A stretch of DNA of 64,000 nucleotides from Panicum virgatum (lineage: Eukaryota; Streptophyta; Magnoliopsida; Poales; Poaceae). This document shows, piece by piece, positions 31,210 to 42,779 of this stretch. Both the position numbers and the translations under genes were made by a program. The stretch covers positions 28,951,339 to 29,015,338 of the forward strand of contig NC_053149.1 of NCBI RefSeq assembly GCF_016808335.1, written 5' to 3'. The notes under the pieces were generated by a model. It was not told where the DNA came from. It worked only from the letters and a program-made list of their open reading frames with translations, and did no database searches. Numbering within the stretch: position 1 is the first letter of the stretch; each line of letters opens with the position of its first letter.

Positions 31210-32423
31210 TCTGCCCTGAAGTGGCGCCCTGGGCTGAGCTGGGCGCCCCTGCTGTCCCGCCTACGTCTTCCGGGGGCAAGTGTTGGCGTAGTGCCCCGGC
31301 TGGCCGCAGTGATAGCAGACGCGAGGAGGTGCTGGAGCCTGCTGTCTGGTAGGAGCTGCCGGACGTGGAGCCTGCGGTGCCGGTGGAGCTGGTAGAGCAG
31401 CACGAGCTGGAGGTGCCGGTAACCTCGGGCCCTGACCTGCCTGCTGCTGTCGAGGCGGGTACTGCTGCGGTGGCCTCTGCTGGTACTGCTGAGGAGGCCG
31501 GTACTGCTGCTGGTACTGCTGGGGCGGCTGGAGTCGAGGGCGAGTGTTGCTGCCGGAAGCAACGGGGACAACCTTCCTCTTCTTGTCCTCCATCTCCAGG
31601 TGCTTATGCTCAGTGTTGAGCGCACTGTCAACCAGATGGTTGAAGTCGTCGAAGCGGAGGTTGAGCAGCGCGTACTGGAGGTAGTCCTCAAGACCCTCCA
31701 TGAAGTGCTCCTGCTTCTTGCGGTCATCCGCAACCTCGGCAGGGGCGTAGCGTGCCAGCTGAAGAAAGCGATCACGATACTCCGTGACCGACATAGTCCC
31801 CTGAATTCACAAAGACAGATAGATATCGGAAGATTAACTCAAGATTCATAAGGATAGAACAAGGGGCATTAGCTCAAAAGAAACCGTTGAATGATTATAC
31901 TTAAGATTACCTGCTTCAGTGCAAGGAACTCCTTCTGCTTCATCTTCATAACGCCCGCTGGGACGTTGTGGCTGCGGAAACGCTCCCTGAACTGGAGCCA
32001 GGTGAGAGACTCGCGGTCATGGACCGGGTGGGACTCCCACCAGTCCAAAGCTGCCCCTCGCAGCTGTCCTGCTGCGTACAAGACGCACTCACGATCATCG
32101 CACTGGGCGATGTCCAGCTGACGCTCCACTGCACGGAGCCAGCCGTCGGCCTGAAGAGGGTCGGACGTGTGAGAAAACGTCGGCGGGTGACCCCTCAGGA
32201 ACTCAGCACGCCTGTCGCGAGGCTGCGGCGGTGGAGGAGGCGGAGGCTGAGTGTGAGCGTGCTGAAGAGCCTGAACGGTGTTGTTCAGGGTAGCCATCAT
32301 CTGCATCTGGAGCTGGAAGTACTGCTCCGGAGTCAAGGGCGGAGGCATCGGGATCCCGGTACCCTGGTTGTTCTGACCCTGCTGCTGGCCAGAACCAGAA
32401 CCGGTGCTCCTGGTGTTCACCAT
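31210..32423 (-). pseudogene. gag: E2 gag, two exons, one nonsense codon
   Basis: Exon 1 is 32423-31911 (171 codons, intact), from MVNTRSTGSG to KEFLALKQ. A 110 bp intron-like segment (31910-31801) follows, then exon 2 from 31800 with GTMSVTEYRDRFLQLARYAP, a long Gln/Pro/Tyr-rich linker and the zinc knuckle CYHCGQPGHYANTC. A TAG at 31263-31261, CAG in E1 and E6, ends it a few codons after the knuckle. Without it, gag would run in frame into protease, so the family appears to encode a single gag-pol frame. Without splicing, exon 1 reads on for 13 codons (VILSIIIQRFLLS) and stops. Confidence 0.88.
31801..31910 (-). other. Intron-like segment in E2 gag
   Basis: 110 bp, minus strand GTAATC...TTTGTGAATTCAG, phase 0. 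It shares its acceptor version (GAATTCAG) with E6. E1, E3 and E4 have CACTTCAG. Confidence 0.75.
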
Positions 32424-32993
32424 CTGATTTGAACAAAAGATTTCACGGGTAAGGATATTGCAGGAATAAATTCAGATGGATATGATAACTCTTTGCGGAA
32501 AAAGACTCAGCCATGATAAAGTAGACAGGATAGAGTTGACTGTTTTACCCCCAACGATCTAACTCATTTTATTAATTAGTTAACTTTAACATCTGAGTGA
32601 TTTTCTTTAAACAAATTTAAGCTACTAAGCTATGCAATCATTCAAAAATCCAAATCAAACATGTAGCATAATAACAAGCAGACAATTTTCACGACTTAGC
32701 CGAGTTTAGCAAAAGACTCGACTAACACAACGCGTCGCAGAACGTGCTATCGTATTATTATAAAAAGGTCACCTAGCTATGCTCATGGTGGTCAGATGAC
32801 TGATTCAGGCCAAAATCTACGAAACTATTCTTCAGAGAGAGAAATCAAGGCAAGAAGGGTAAAAAGTCATAGAAGTCAAGGGGTATAATAGTAAAATAGT
32901 TTCAGCAGACAAGGATTGGTGAGGAGAAGTCCTAAAACTCGACCAGTTCTATCTAGGCTTCGTCCTACAGTCGATATGGCTCTGATACCACTC
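32424..32993 (-). other. E2 leader with primer-binding site
   Basis: 570 bp untranslated leader. The minus strand begins GAG, then TGGTATCAGAGCC (32990-32978), the initiator-Met primer site. No ORF in the rest. Confidence 0.85.
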
Positions 32994-35900
32994 TGTAACA
33001 CCCGGTTTATAAAAGAACATAAACCGAGCAATCATATACGTGCCAGGATCAAGTCACACGTATATACAACAGAATGAACAGTATATCATAGCACATATCA
33101 CGTAAAAAGACATACTAAAGCGAATACGAATGTTATTTATTACAATAATGACAAAATGTCTGATACAGCGGAAGCGAAGTACAAAATACGATAAAGCTCT
33201 CCGAAGCTGACGCAGGGCGCCACAGGGACGTCGACTGCGAGACGAACACCTAGAAGTCCTCGTAGTCCTGGTAGCGCTGAGCGAACTCCCTCGCGTCGGC
33301 AGGAACTGAGCAGCAGTAGCGTAGCCAAGAGGAAAAAGTAGAGAAGAGGCAAGGGTGAGTACACAACTTGTACTCAACAAGTATAACACAAACTATGAGG
33401 CTCTAGGCTGGCTGACTCAACTGCATTAGCTTTTAAGTGTTGGCAAAATTTTATTAAAGCTATTTACTACGAGTTGATGAATTACCATTAACCCAGTTAC
33501 ATAGTAATTAATCAAGTTTAATCATATCACTAATGAGAAACCAAACCAAAACCAAGCCACCAAGGTAACCCCGAGAAGCACCTCCCTCGTCGGAAGGAGA
33601 TAACTTCACTAATCAAAAGGACGATCTGGGCCGCTCATAACCGTGAGCTCGGCTAGTATACCAGTTTTACACTCTGCAGAGGTTGCACATCTTTACCCAC
33701 AAGTCGTGAGCTACGCCAGTTGTTCATCACACTTCCTTAGGTGAGATGACTAGCGACTCACTACGAGGCCGTTACAAAGGACACGTTGGTAAGGTGTAAC
33801 CGCTAAGGAATCAGGCTCCGCAACGATGGTAACCACCTCGAGGGGGTACAAGACACACAGACCAGCCTCGTAGCCTGGCCACCATTGAAGCTCACCACCC
33901 CCCATGCCCCGTCGGTAAGTTACTCCCGAACCAACATGGCCTAATTAGTAAGCCAAGACCGTCCCATTCCAGTCTTGTGGTAGCGCTGTTGTCCCAGGTT
34001 GTCGCTCTATGAACCGGTCCTTATGGAGAGTGGCCAACCAAGCACTAAGCACCGTGCTGGCCCCCTAAACCATGTTTCTAACAAAACCAATTTTAACGAG
34101 AAGTGAGCCACTCAAGCCACACAGAGTGTCACTCTCAGAATTAAGTTCGAGTAAACCATTAATCAAATTAATTAAAAAGGACCAAAGTGTGTTATAGCAC
34201 AGCAACCTAGCACAACTAACCAAAATGCAACCCAAAGGTACATATAAAGGATATAAACTGGCTAGGAAATCCTTAAAGGCATACAGTATTAAAATGCAGT
34301 ATGAAATTGTATTTAAAGATGATAGGTTGTTCATGTTATACTTGCCTTCCTCGTACTGCTCTGGCTGCTGCTCAAACTGCTCCGAAGACGGCTGCTCCGG
34401 GTACTGGTACTGGGGCTCCTCCGGTAACTCGACGTCTACTCACGAACACATGGCCAAAACAAAGCACAGCAATAAGCATACAAGCATACACTAATAAAAA
34501 CTAAGAAACAGTACATCAATACATAAAAACAGCACACTAAACTAGTCTAAAACTATTCTACGCGTTACAACGATCGCGTGGATATAAAGAACGCTAAAAA
34601 CGGAGCTAAAACGCATTTTCTAGGCTAAAAACAAGGTCTAGGGGCTTATTTGTAAGAAAACTGAAGTTTCAGGGACTTTTCTGCTAAAACCGAGGGCTAA
34701 AACATAATTAAAGGTTAGATCCAGGGGCTAACGCGCAAAACAACCTTAACTGGACTGCGGGTGCTAAAACTAAAAAGGTCAGGGGGGTCCGAGTAAAAAC
34801 ATGGGTCAATCTGCAATTATTTTTGAATAACTCAGGACCGCGGGTTGAATCAGGGAAAATCCAGGGACTCTTTAGCAAAAAGTCAAGGCTGAACCGGTAC
34901 GCGCAGTTTCTGGCCGCTGGATCTAGATCTGAGGGCTAGCAATAGATCGTCGCGGGATCTAATCGTGGCCATCTATTTCGGATCGGGCGGCTGGGGTTCA
35001 AAGGGCGCGCGGGGCGGCGGCGCTGCACACGGAGCGCGGCGGCGCGCGGCCGCGGAGCCGCCGGAGTAAGCAAATCCGGCGCTCCGGGGGTCAAATCGAC
35101 CCGGGTTTGGGTGGGTTGGACTCCACGCATCATGCGTGATCCACTGGGGAGGTTTCCCGGGTTCGGGGAGGCCCTGCAGGGGCTCGCCACGGCGAGGGAC
35201 GGACGGCGCGGCGGCGCATTCGCCGGCACGGGCGTCGGATGGTTCTGGGGCTCGGGTCCTAGCGCAAAAAGGAAAGGGCCGGTTTAAGGGTTCTCACCGA
35301 GGGCGCAGGGCGGCCGGAGAAGCAGCGGAGAGGGGTCGGCGGCGGGTTTGGCGGCGGCGCAGAGGCGACGCTTGACCGGAGCTCGAGGAGAAGGCGCTGC
35401 AGATCCTTTCCGTGCTCCTGGGCTCCACGGATCGTCGATTGGAGGGCCTGCGTGGGAGCCACGGTGGTCACTGAGGCACGGGGGTCGCCGGCGGTGAGAA
35501 AACAGGCGGAGGACCAGTCTTACCTACGGCGGCGCTCCGGAGAAATTACGGTGCGGTTGGGGTCCGGGGTAGGGGACAGCGGCTCAGGGAGCTTCTTGGG
35601 CTCGAGGCGGAGCTCCAGCGGTGCTCGGCGAGGGCGGGGAGGTGGCGTGGCTGGTCCTCGGCGGAGCAGGGCGCGGCGGAGCAGAGCGGCGTGGGGGTGG
35701 CGGCTAGGGTTGGAGGGAGCAGGGGGTCTGCGGCGGTATTTATAGGGCGGCGGAGCGCCTTGGCGTGCGTGCCCGGGCGGGGAATCACGGCGTGGGCTTC
35801 GCCGGGGATCGCGGGCGGTTTCCGTTGCGCGGGCGAGCGGCTCGGGAGGAAGAGGACGGTGCTGACGGCTGGGCCCGGGCTGGCAGGGGCGGGGTGCGTG

Positions 35901-36423
35901 CTCTGCGGGCTGCTGCGCGAGCGGGAGCGCGGGCGCTGGGCTGTGGCGTGCGGGGTGCTGGGCCGCGCGTTGGAGCAGGGAGGAGTGGGCCGAGCGCGGA
36001 AAGGAAATCGTGGGACCGGGCTGGGCCCGCGGGAAGAGGGAGAGGGAAGGGAGGTGGGCCGGTGCTGGGTTCACCTGGGCCGAGCGGGGAAGAGAGGGAG
36101 CGGGCTGGGCTGCCTGAGGTCGGGCCGGGTTCCAAGCAGGGTTGGGTTTCCTTTGGGTTTTACCTTTCCTATTTCTATTTACTCTCTCTAAATCTAATTC
36201 AAACAAAGTTTGAATTCAAATTTGAATTTGAATTCAAACCACACTCAAATAAAATTATGCACCAGCATGAATGCAACACAAAAATTTAAACCTATGATAA
36301 ATTTTAATTACTTAAGGAACAAAAATTAGATTAAATGCCAACTAAACACAATAAACCTTAGAAAATTTAACTAAAGCCAATTAATTTATTAATAAATACT
36401 GAAATTTAAATTAGGGTGTTACA
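32994..36423 (-). repeat. E2 5' LTR
   Basis: 3430 bp, the same length as the 3' LTR, with about 15 substitutions between them. The GC-rich promoter part lies at 34930-36150. Confidence 0.93.
33250..34435 (-). other. LTR small two-exon reading frame (E2 5' LTR copy)
   Basis: Exon A-like block 34435-34346 and exon B-like block 33305-33250, offset 8606 bp from the 3' LTR copy. Both are open to the TAG. Confidence 0.45.
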
Positions 36424-36668
36424 CTACTCAAGCCAGCAAGTAGGGTGTCCTAACCAAGGACTAGAGTAATTCTTAGGATAGATCTGTTAGGATGAACCGC
36501 ATCGGGTTACCCAAGGCGAAACCATCGTAAAAATATCCAAAACCTACTCGAGCTAGCGAGTAGGGTGTCCTAACAAAGGACTGGAGTAATTCCTAGGATA
36601 GATCTGTTAAGATGAATCACGTCTGGTTATCGAAGACGAAACCATCGTAAGAATACTCGAGGTAAACC
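36424..36668 (+). repeat. 120 bp tandem repeat array, right part
   Basis: It continues the array after E2, starting with the CTACT duplication. TAGATCTGTTAGGATGA at about 36478 and TAGATCTGTTAAGATGA at about 36598 keep the 120 bp period. About 23 bp later E3 is inserted at GTTGC. Confidence 0.85.
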
Positions 36669-36691
36669 ATAAAGAACTACTCGATTGTTGC

Positions 36692-39600
36692 TGTAACACC
36701 CTAATTTAAATTTTAGCATTTAATAATGAATTTAATTGGCTTTATTTAATTTTCTAAGGTTTATCATGATTAGTCTTGCATTTAATCTAATTTTTGTTTC
36801 ACAAGGAATTAAAAATTTTCTAGGATAAATATGTTTGTGCATTCATGCTGGTGCATAAGTTTTAATTGTTTGAGTGCATAGGAGTTTGAATTCAAATTCG
36901 ATTTGAATTAAAATAGATTTGAGTGGTGTTTGAAATAGAAAAGAGGAAAGAAATAGGAAATAGGAAAACCCAAACCCAACCCAACCCAGCAAACCGGCCC
37001 AACTTTCTCCTTTCCCCCGCTCGGCCCACTCTCTCTTTCCCTTCTCCCGCACGCAGCCCGTTTCCCTCTCCTCCCAGGCCTGCTCCAGCGCCGCGGCCCA
37101 GCTGGCTCCCCCCCCCACGCTCCCACCGGCCCGCTCTCGCTCTCCGCTCGTGCGCGCACTCTGTCCCTACCAAGGGTGGCCCACCCGTCAGCCGCTCCTC
37201 CCGCACTCCAGCAGCACGCGCTCGCCCGACCCCCGCTTTCGCTGATAGCTCGGGCCCGCTTGTCGGTCCTGTCTCCTTCCTTTCTCCTTTCCCCCGCCGA
37301 GCCTCTGCTCCGCCCGCTTCCCCCGCTGCCAGTGGACCGCCCGACCCCGTAGGACCCACCGGCCAGCCTCACCGGTGCCCCTCCCTTCTAGAAGCCTCCT
37401 CACTCGAGCACGGAATCACGCGGAGCAACAGCTCGATCCGTTTTCCCCGCGCGGAGCCTTCCTCGCCGCGATCCTCGCTGGTTTCCAAATCTGCGGCATG
37501 CACGCCCAAAATCCCTGGCTCCTCCCTTTAAACGCCACCCTGGGCCTTTCCTACCACCCCATCCTCCACGCCAGCCACGCCCGAACCCTAGCCACGCCTC
37601 CCGCTCTTCCTCATCGGCGCAGAAGCTCTACGCCACCACGAACCCGCCACTCCACCGCACCCCGAGCCTCCACAACCCCCACAATAGCTCCACCTGAGCC
37701 CCAGGAGACTCCTCGCGCCCTCCTTCCCCGGCCTAGGGCCCTACACGCGCCGGATTCCACCCCGAGAACCACCGCCGGTAAGTGGCTCCGCCACCATGAT
37801 TTCACACCGCTGTTGATGCTCCGGCCGCCCTGACCCTTTGTACACCGCCGCAGCCTCACCACGAGCCGATCCGCGGAGCCAAGGAACCCAGAGCGCCCTG
37901 CAGCACCCTCCTCCACGAGCGCCGCCTGTGACCCGCCGCTCGACCTCGCCGCCGACGTCCCTCCGCTGCGACCCCGACCGCCCCTCGCCCTTGGTAAGCT
38001 TCAGCCTGCCTCCCTGTAGCTTTTACGCTAGACCCTAGGGCCCATAGGCATTCCAGTAGCCGGAACGCTCGTGCTCCGGCGAGCCTTGCCACGCAGAGCC
38101 GCCGCGACAGTCATGCTCGGCGAGCAGAGCCCCGCCGTACACTGTTTTTGGCCCAAGTGCATCACGCGTAATGCGCTGGACACACCCGACCCAACCACGG
38201 GTCGAAACGACCCCCGGAGCACCGGTTTTGGTGAACTCCGGCGAGTCCCGAGCCGCGCCCGGGATTTGTCGCCGGCGGTAGCGTGCCGCCGCTCCCCGCG
38301 TCCTTTTCCACATGAGCCGTTCGATCTGATTCTAACGCGCACGATTAGAACGGCGTACCTGTTTGATCTGGACCGTGAGATCATGATCCAATGGATCAGA
38401 TCTGTCCATACCGCTTCACCTTGGCCATTTTACTAAAGAGCCCTCGGGCTTTTGCGATATCAACCCGCGGTCCTAGACAGTTCAGATATAATTACAATTA
38501 GGTCCAGTTTTTAGCATTTTAGCCCCTGAGTTTTCCTAGATTTGATCCCGCCGTCCACCCCTGGCTTTTTCATGTGTTAGCCCCTGGATTTTTTCAGTTT
38601 TTACATTTAGGTCCTCGGTTTTTGCAGAAAACCCCAAGAAACTCTGTTTTTCTTACAGTTAAGCCCATAGATCCTGTTTTAGGCCTAGTTTTCGCGTTCT
38701 AGCTCCGTTTTAGGTGTTCTTTATGTCCACGCGATCGTTGTAACGCGTAGAATAGTTCTAGCTTAGTTTTGTTCGCTGTTTTTATGTATTGTTGTACTGT
38801 TTCTTAGTGTTAGCCTTTGTTTGCATGTATGTTTATGTTGTTGCCTTGTTTTTGGGCATGTGTTCGTGAGTAGACGTTGAGCTACCGGAGGAGCCCCAGT
38901 ACCAGTACCCGGAGCATCCATCTTCTGAGTAGTTTGAGCAGCAGGAGCAGTTTGAGGAAGGCAAGTATAACATGAACACCACCTATCACTTTTAAATACA
39001 TTTTCATGCTGCATATTTATATTGTATGCCTATAAGGACTTTCCTAGCCACTTTATATCCTTTATATATATCCCTTGGGTTGCATTTTGGTTAGTTGTGC
39101 TAGGTTGCTGCGCTATAACACACTTGGTCCTTTTTAGTTAATTTGATTAATGGTATATGCAACTTAATTCTGGGAGTGGCCCGTTTGAGTGGCTCACGTC
39201 TCGTTAAAATTGGTTTTTCTAGAAACTTGGTTTAGGGGGGTCGCACTGTGTTTTGTGCTAGCTACTCTCCATAAGGACCGTACGTCATTAGAGCGATAAC
39301 CTGGGACAACCGCGCAACCATAAGACTGGAATGGGACGGTCTTGGCTTACTAATTCGATCATTTTGGTTCGAGAGTAACTTACAGAAGGGGCAAGAGGGG
39401 GGTGAGCTTCAATGGTCCCTGTGCTGCGAGGCTTGGTCTGTGTTATCTTGTACCCCCTCGAGGTGGGCCCCATCGTTGCGGAGCCTGAATCCTTAGCAGT
39501 TACCCCTTACCAACGTGGTCCTTTGTAACGGCCTCGTAGTGAGTTTGCTAGTCATCTCACCTAAGGAAGTGTGATGAACAACTAGCGTAGCTCACGACTT

Positions 39601-40268
39601 GTGGGTAAAGATGTGCAACCTCTGCAGAGTGTAAAACTGGTATACTAGCCGTGCTCATGGTCATGAGCGGCCCAGATCCTCCTTTTGATTAGTGGGGTTA
39701 CCTTGGTGGTTTCGGTTTGGTTCTCAGTAGTTCATAATTAATTTTGATTAATTATTATGTAACTGGGTCTATGGTAATTCATCAACTTGTAGTAAATAGC
39801 TGTAATAAAACTTTGCCAAGACTTAAAAGCTAATGCAGTTGAGTCAGCCAACCTTAGAGCCTCATAGTTTGTGTTATACTTGTTGAGTACAAGTTGTGTA
39901 CTCACTCTTGCCTACTCTACTCTTTTTCCTCTTGTCCTTTTTTGGGGATAGTCTACTGCTGCTCAGTTCCTGCCGACACGAGGGAGTTCACCCGGAGCTA
40001 CCAGGAGTACAAGGACTTCTAGGCGTTCGTCTCCCAGTCGACGTCCCTGTGCCGCCCAGCTTTCGAGTTTCCTACTTGTACTTTACGCTTCCGCTGTATC
40101 AGACATTTTGTCATTAATGTAATAAATAACATTCGTACCCGCTTTATTATATCTTTTTATGTGATATGTGCTGTGATATACTGTTCATTCTGTTGTATAT
40201 ACGTGTGACTTGATCCTGGCACGTATATGATTGCTCGGTTTATGTCCTTTTATAAACCGGGTGTTACA
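36692..40268 (+). repeat. E3 5' LTR
   Basis: 3577 bp, from TGTAACACCC to CCGGGTGTTACA, followed by GAG and the primer site. It includes about 670 bp in the GC-rich zone (about 37545-38212) that the 3' LTR has lost. Confidence 0.9.
38874..40022 (+). other. LTR small two-exon reading frame (E3 5' LTR copy)
   Basis: Exon A-like block 38874-38960 is 87 bp, one codon shorter than the others, so the frame is kept. It carries a TAG where the partner LTR has CAG. Exon B-like block 39967-40022 is 56 bp with conservative changes (FTRSYQEYKDF) and the same terminal TAG. Confidence 0.4.
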
Positions 40269-40836
40269 GAGTGGTATCAGAGCTATATCGACTGTAGGAC
40301 AAAAGCCTAGATAAAACTGGTCGTGTTTTAGGTCTTCTTCTCTCTAGCCTTGTCTACTGAAACTATTTTGCTATTATACCCCTTGAATTCTAAGATTTTT
40401 ACTCGTCTTGCCTTGATTTCTCTCTATAGAATAGTTTTCGTAGATTCTGGCCTGAAGTAAGTCGACTGACCATCATAGGTGTAAGCTAAATGACCCCTTT
40501 ATAATAGCACGATAGAACGTTCTGCGACGCGTTGTGTTAGTCGAGTTGTGTGTTAAACTCGACTAAAGAATGAACTTTTGAATTCTTGTTATTATGCAAA
40601 TGTTTGATTTGAATTTTTGGTTGATTGCATAGCTTAGTAGTTAAAATTTGTTTAATGAAAATCAGTTTTAAGTTAAAGTTAATTAATTAATAAAGTGAGT
40701 TAGAACGTTGGGGTTAAAGCCATGCACTCTATCCTATCTACTTTATCATGCCTAAGTCTTCCTTGCAGAAAGATATCATATCCGTCTGAAATTATTTCTG
40801 CAATATCTTTACTCATACATCTTTTGTTCAAATCAG
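40269..40836 (+). other. E3 leader with primer-binding site
   Basis: TGGTATCAGAGC at 40272-40283, followed by an untranslated AT-rich leader of about 550 bp. Confidence 0.85.
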
Positions 40837-42070
40837 ATGGTGAACACCAGGAGCACCGGTTCCAGTTCTGGCCAGCAGCAGGGGCATAACAACCAGGGTA
40901 CCGAGATGCGATGCCTCCACCCTTGACTCCGGAGCAGTTCTTCCAGCTCCAGATGCAGATGATGGCCACCCTGAACAACACCGTTCAGGCACTGCAGCAG
41001 GTCCACGCTCAGCCGCCGCCTCCGCCTCCACCACAGCAGCCCCGCGACAGGCGTGCGGAGTTTCTGAGGGGTCACCCGCCGATGTTCTCCCACACGTCTG
41101 ACCCACTTCAGGCAGACGACTGGCTCCGTGCAGTGGAGCGACAGCTGGACATCGCCCAGTGCGATGATCAGGAGCCTGTCTTGTACGCAGCAGGACAGTT
41201 GCGAGGTGCAGCTTTGGACTGGTGGGAGTCCGACCGAGTTCAGGACCGCGAGGCTTTCATATGGATCCAGTTCCGAAAGCGGTTCCGCAGCCACAACGTC
41301 CCCGCGGGCGTTATGAAAACGAAGAAGAAGGAGTTTCTTGCACTTAAGCAGGTAAACTCGGATATAATCTTTCAGCATTTCCTTTTGAGCTAGTATCCCC
41401 CTTGTTCTATCTTTCTGAAACATGAGCTAATCATTCGTCATACATTTGTCCTTTTCACTTCAGGGAACTATGACGGTCACGGAGTATCGAGATCGTTTCC
41501 TTCAGCTCGCTCGCTACGCCCCTGCCGAGGTCACAGATGACCGTGACAAGCAGGAGCACTTCATGGAGGGTCTCAAGGACTACATCCAGTACGCGCTGCT
41601 CAACCTCCGCTTCGACGACTTTAACCATCTGGTTGACAGCGCACTCAACACGGAGCGCAAGCACCAGGAGATGGAGGACAAGAAGAGGAAGATCATTCCC
41701 GTTGCTTTCGGCAGCAACACCCATCCTCGCCTCCAGCCGCCCCAGCAGTACCACCAGCAGCAGCAGGACCGGCCTCCCCAGCAGTACCAGCAACGGCCGC
41801 ATCAGTACCCGCCTCGACAGCAGTAGCAGGCGGGCCAGGGCCAGAGGTTTCCAGCACCTCCATCTCGTGCCGCTCCACCAGCTCCGCCAGCACCTCAGGC
41901 TCCACGGCAGGCAGCTCCTCCTGCCGGACAGCAGGCTCCAGCACTCCCTCGCGCATGCTATCACTGCGGCCAGACGGGGCACTACGCCAACTCTTTCCCC
42001 CGGAAGGCGCAGGCGGGACAGCAAGGGCGCCCAACTCAGCCCAGGGCGCCACTTCAGGGCAGAGTGAACC
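40837..42070 (+). pseudogene. gag: E3 gag, broken
   Basis: Exon 1 is 40837-41351, with one base missing near 40900 that puts MVNTRSTGS out of frame with PPPLTPEQFFQLQ. The intron-like segment is 41352-41463 (112 bp, GTAAAC...CACTTCAG). Exon 2 starts GTMTVTEYRDRFLQLARYAP, with Gln-rich linker, TAG at 41824-41826 (CAG in E6) and a zinc knuckle whose last Cys is Phe (CYHCGQTGHYANSF). It cannot make a normal nucleocapsid. Confidence 0.85.
41352..41463 (+). other. Intron-like segment in E3 gag
   Basis: 112 bp, GTAAACTCGG...CTTTTCACTTCAG, phase 0. The first 13 codons read VNSDIIFQHFLLS then TAG. Confidence 0.75.
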
Positions 42071-42779
42071 ACGTTACGGCCGAGTCAGCGGCCGAAGCTC
42101 CTAACGTGGTTATTGGTACGTTAATGGTCAACTCCCATCCAGCTATAGTGCTTTTTCGATACTGGTGCTACTCATTCGTTCATCACCAAGTCATATGTTG
42201 AGCAGCATAGTTTCTTTACCACTGCATTAAAGAAGTGTCTGCTAGTCTCTTCACAGAGAGGGGAGTTGAGATCCCATATTGTTTGCCCCCGAGTCAGTAT
42301 AGCCATAAGGGGGCAACATTCAGTGCTGACTTGAGGGTGCTAGATACCAAGGGTATTGATGTGATTCTGGGAATGGATACTCTTGCCAAGTGGGGAGTCT
42401 GAATTGACTGTGCTCAGCGGGCAGTTCACTTGTCAGCATCTGATGGCCAAGAGGCGACAGTCAGTGCTTCAGAGCCCTCGGGGTTTTTTCATCAGATGGA
42501 GGCTAGACCCACGGACGGTATTCGCGTGGTGTCTGAATTCCCGGATGATTTGCCAGGTATGCCGCCTGAACGCGACATTGAGTTTTCTATTGATCTCTTG
42601 CCTGGCACAGCTCCTATTGCAAGGCGGCCCTACCGTATGGCACCTATAGAGCATGAGGAAGTCAAGAAGACTATTGATGAGTTGCTAGCCAAGGGCTATA
42701 TCCATCGCAGGTTTTCTCCTTGGGCTTTTCCATTATTACTAGTAGATAAGAAGGATGGCTCGAAGAGAATGTGTGTTGA
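42071..42779 (+). pseudogene. pol: E3 pol, 5' fragment (protease and start of RT)
   Basis: The protease region has one extra T before the DTG motif (near 42152), a missing base near 42315 and TGA near 42400. The segment at 42430-42779 reads in one frame through [17 protein letters not shown] to [11 protein letters not shown], with a 12 bp deletion near 42547 ([18 protein letters not shown] in sisters). It ends where the E4 LTR begins. The rest of E3 pol upstream of the recombination point is lost. Confidence 0.85.

Larger units (their letters stand above)
24388..36423 (-). mobile_element. E2: near-intact chromovirus, youngest full copy
   Basis: 12,036 bp with two 3430 bp LTRs, flanked by CTACT at 24383-24387 and 36424-36428. 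In minus-strand order: 5' LTR 36423-32994, primer site, leader, gag (two exons), pol, purine tract, 3' LTR 27817-24388. I counted about 15 mismatches between the LTRs by eye, roughly 0.4 percent, which indicates a recent insertion. All coding domains are present in one frame with three nonsense codons and no frameshift found. Confidence 0.93.

Noticed and set aside
36965..37000. Telomere-like CCCAAACCCAACCC runs (also about 9418, 50955 and 58010)
   Set aside because: Units are irregular, not the plant CCCTAAA repeat, and recur at one fixed LTR position.
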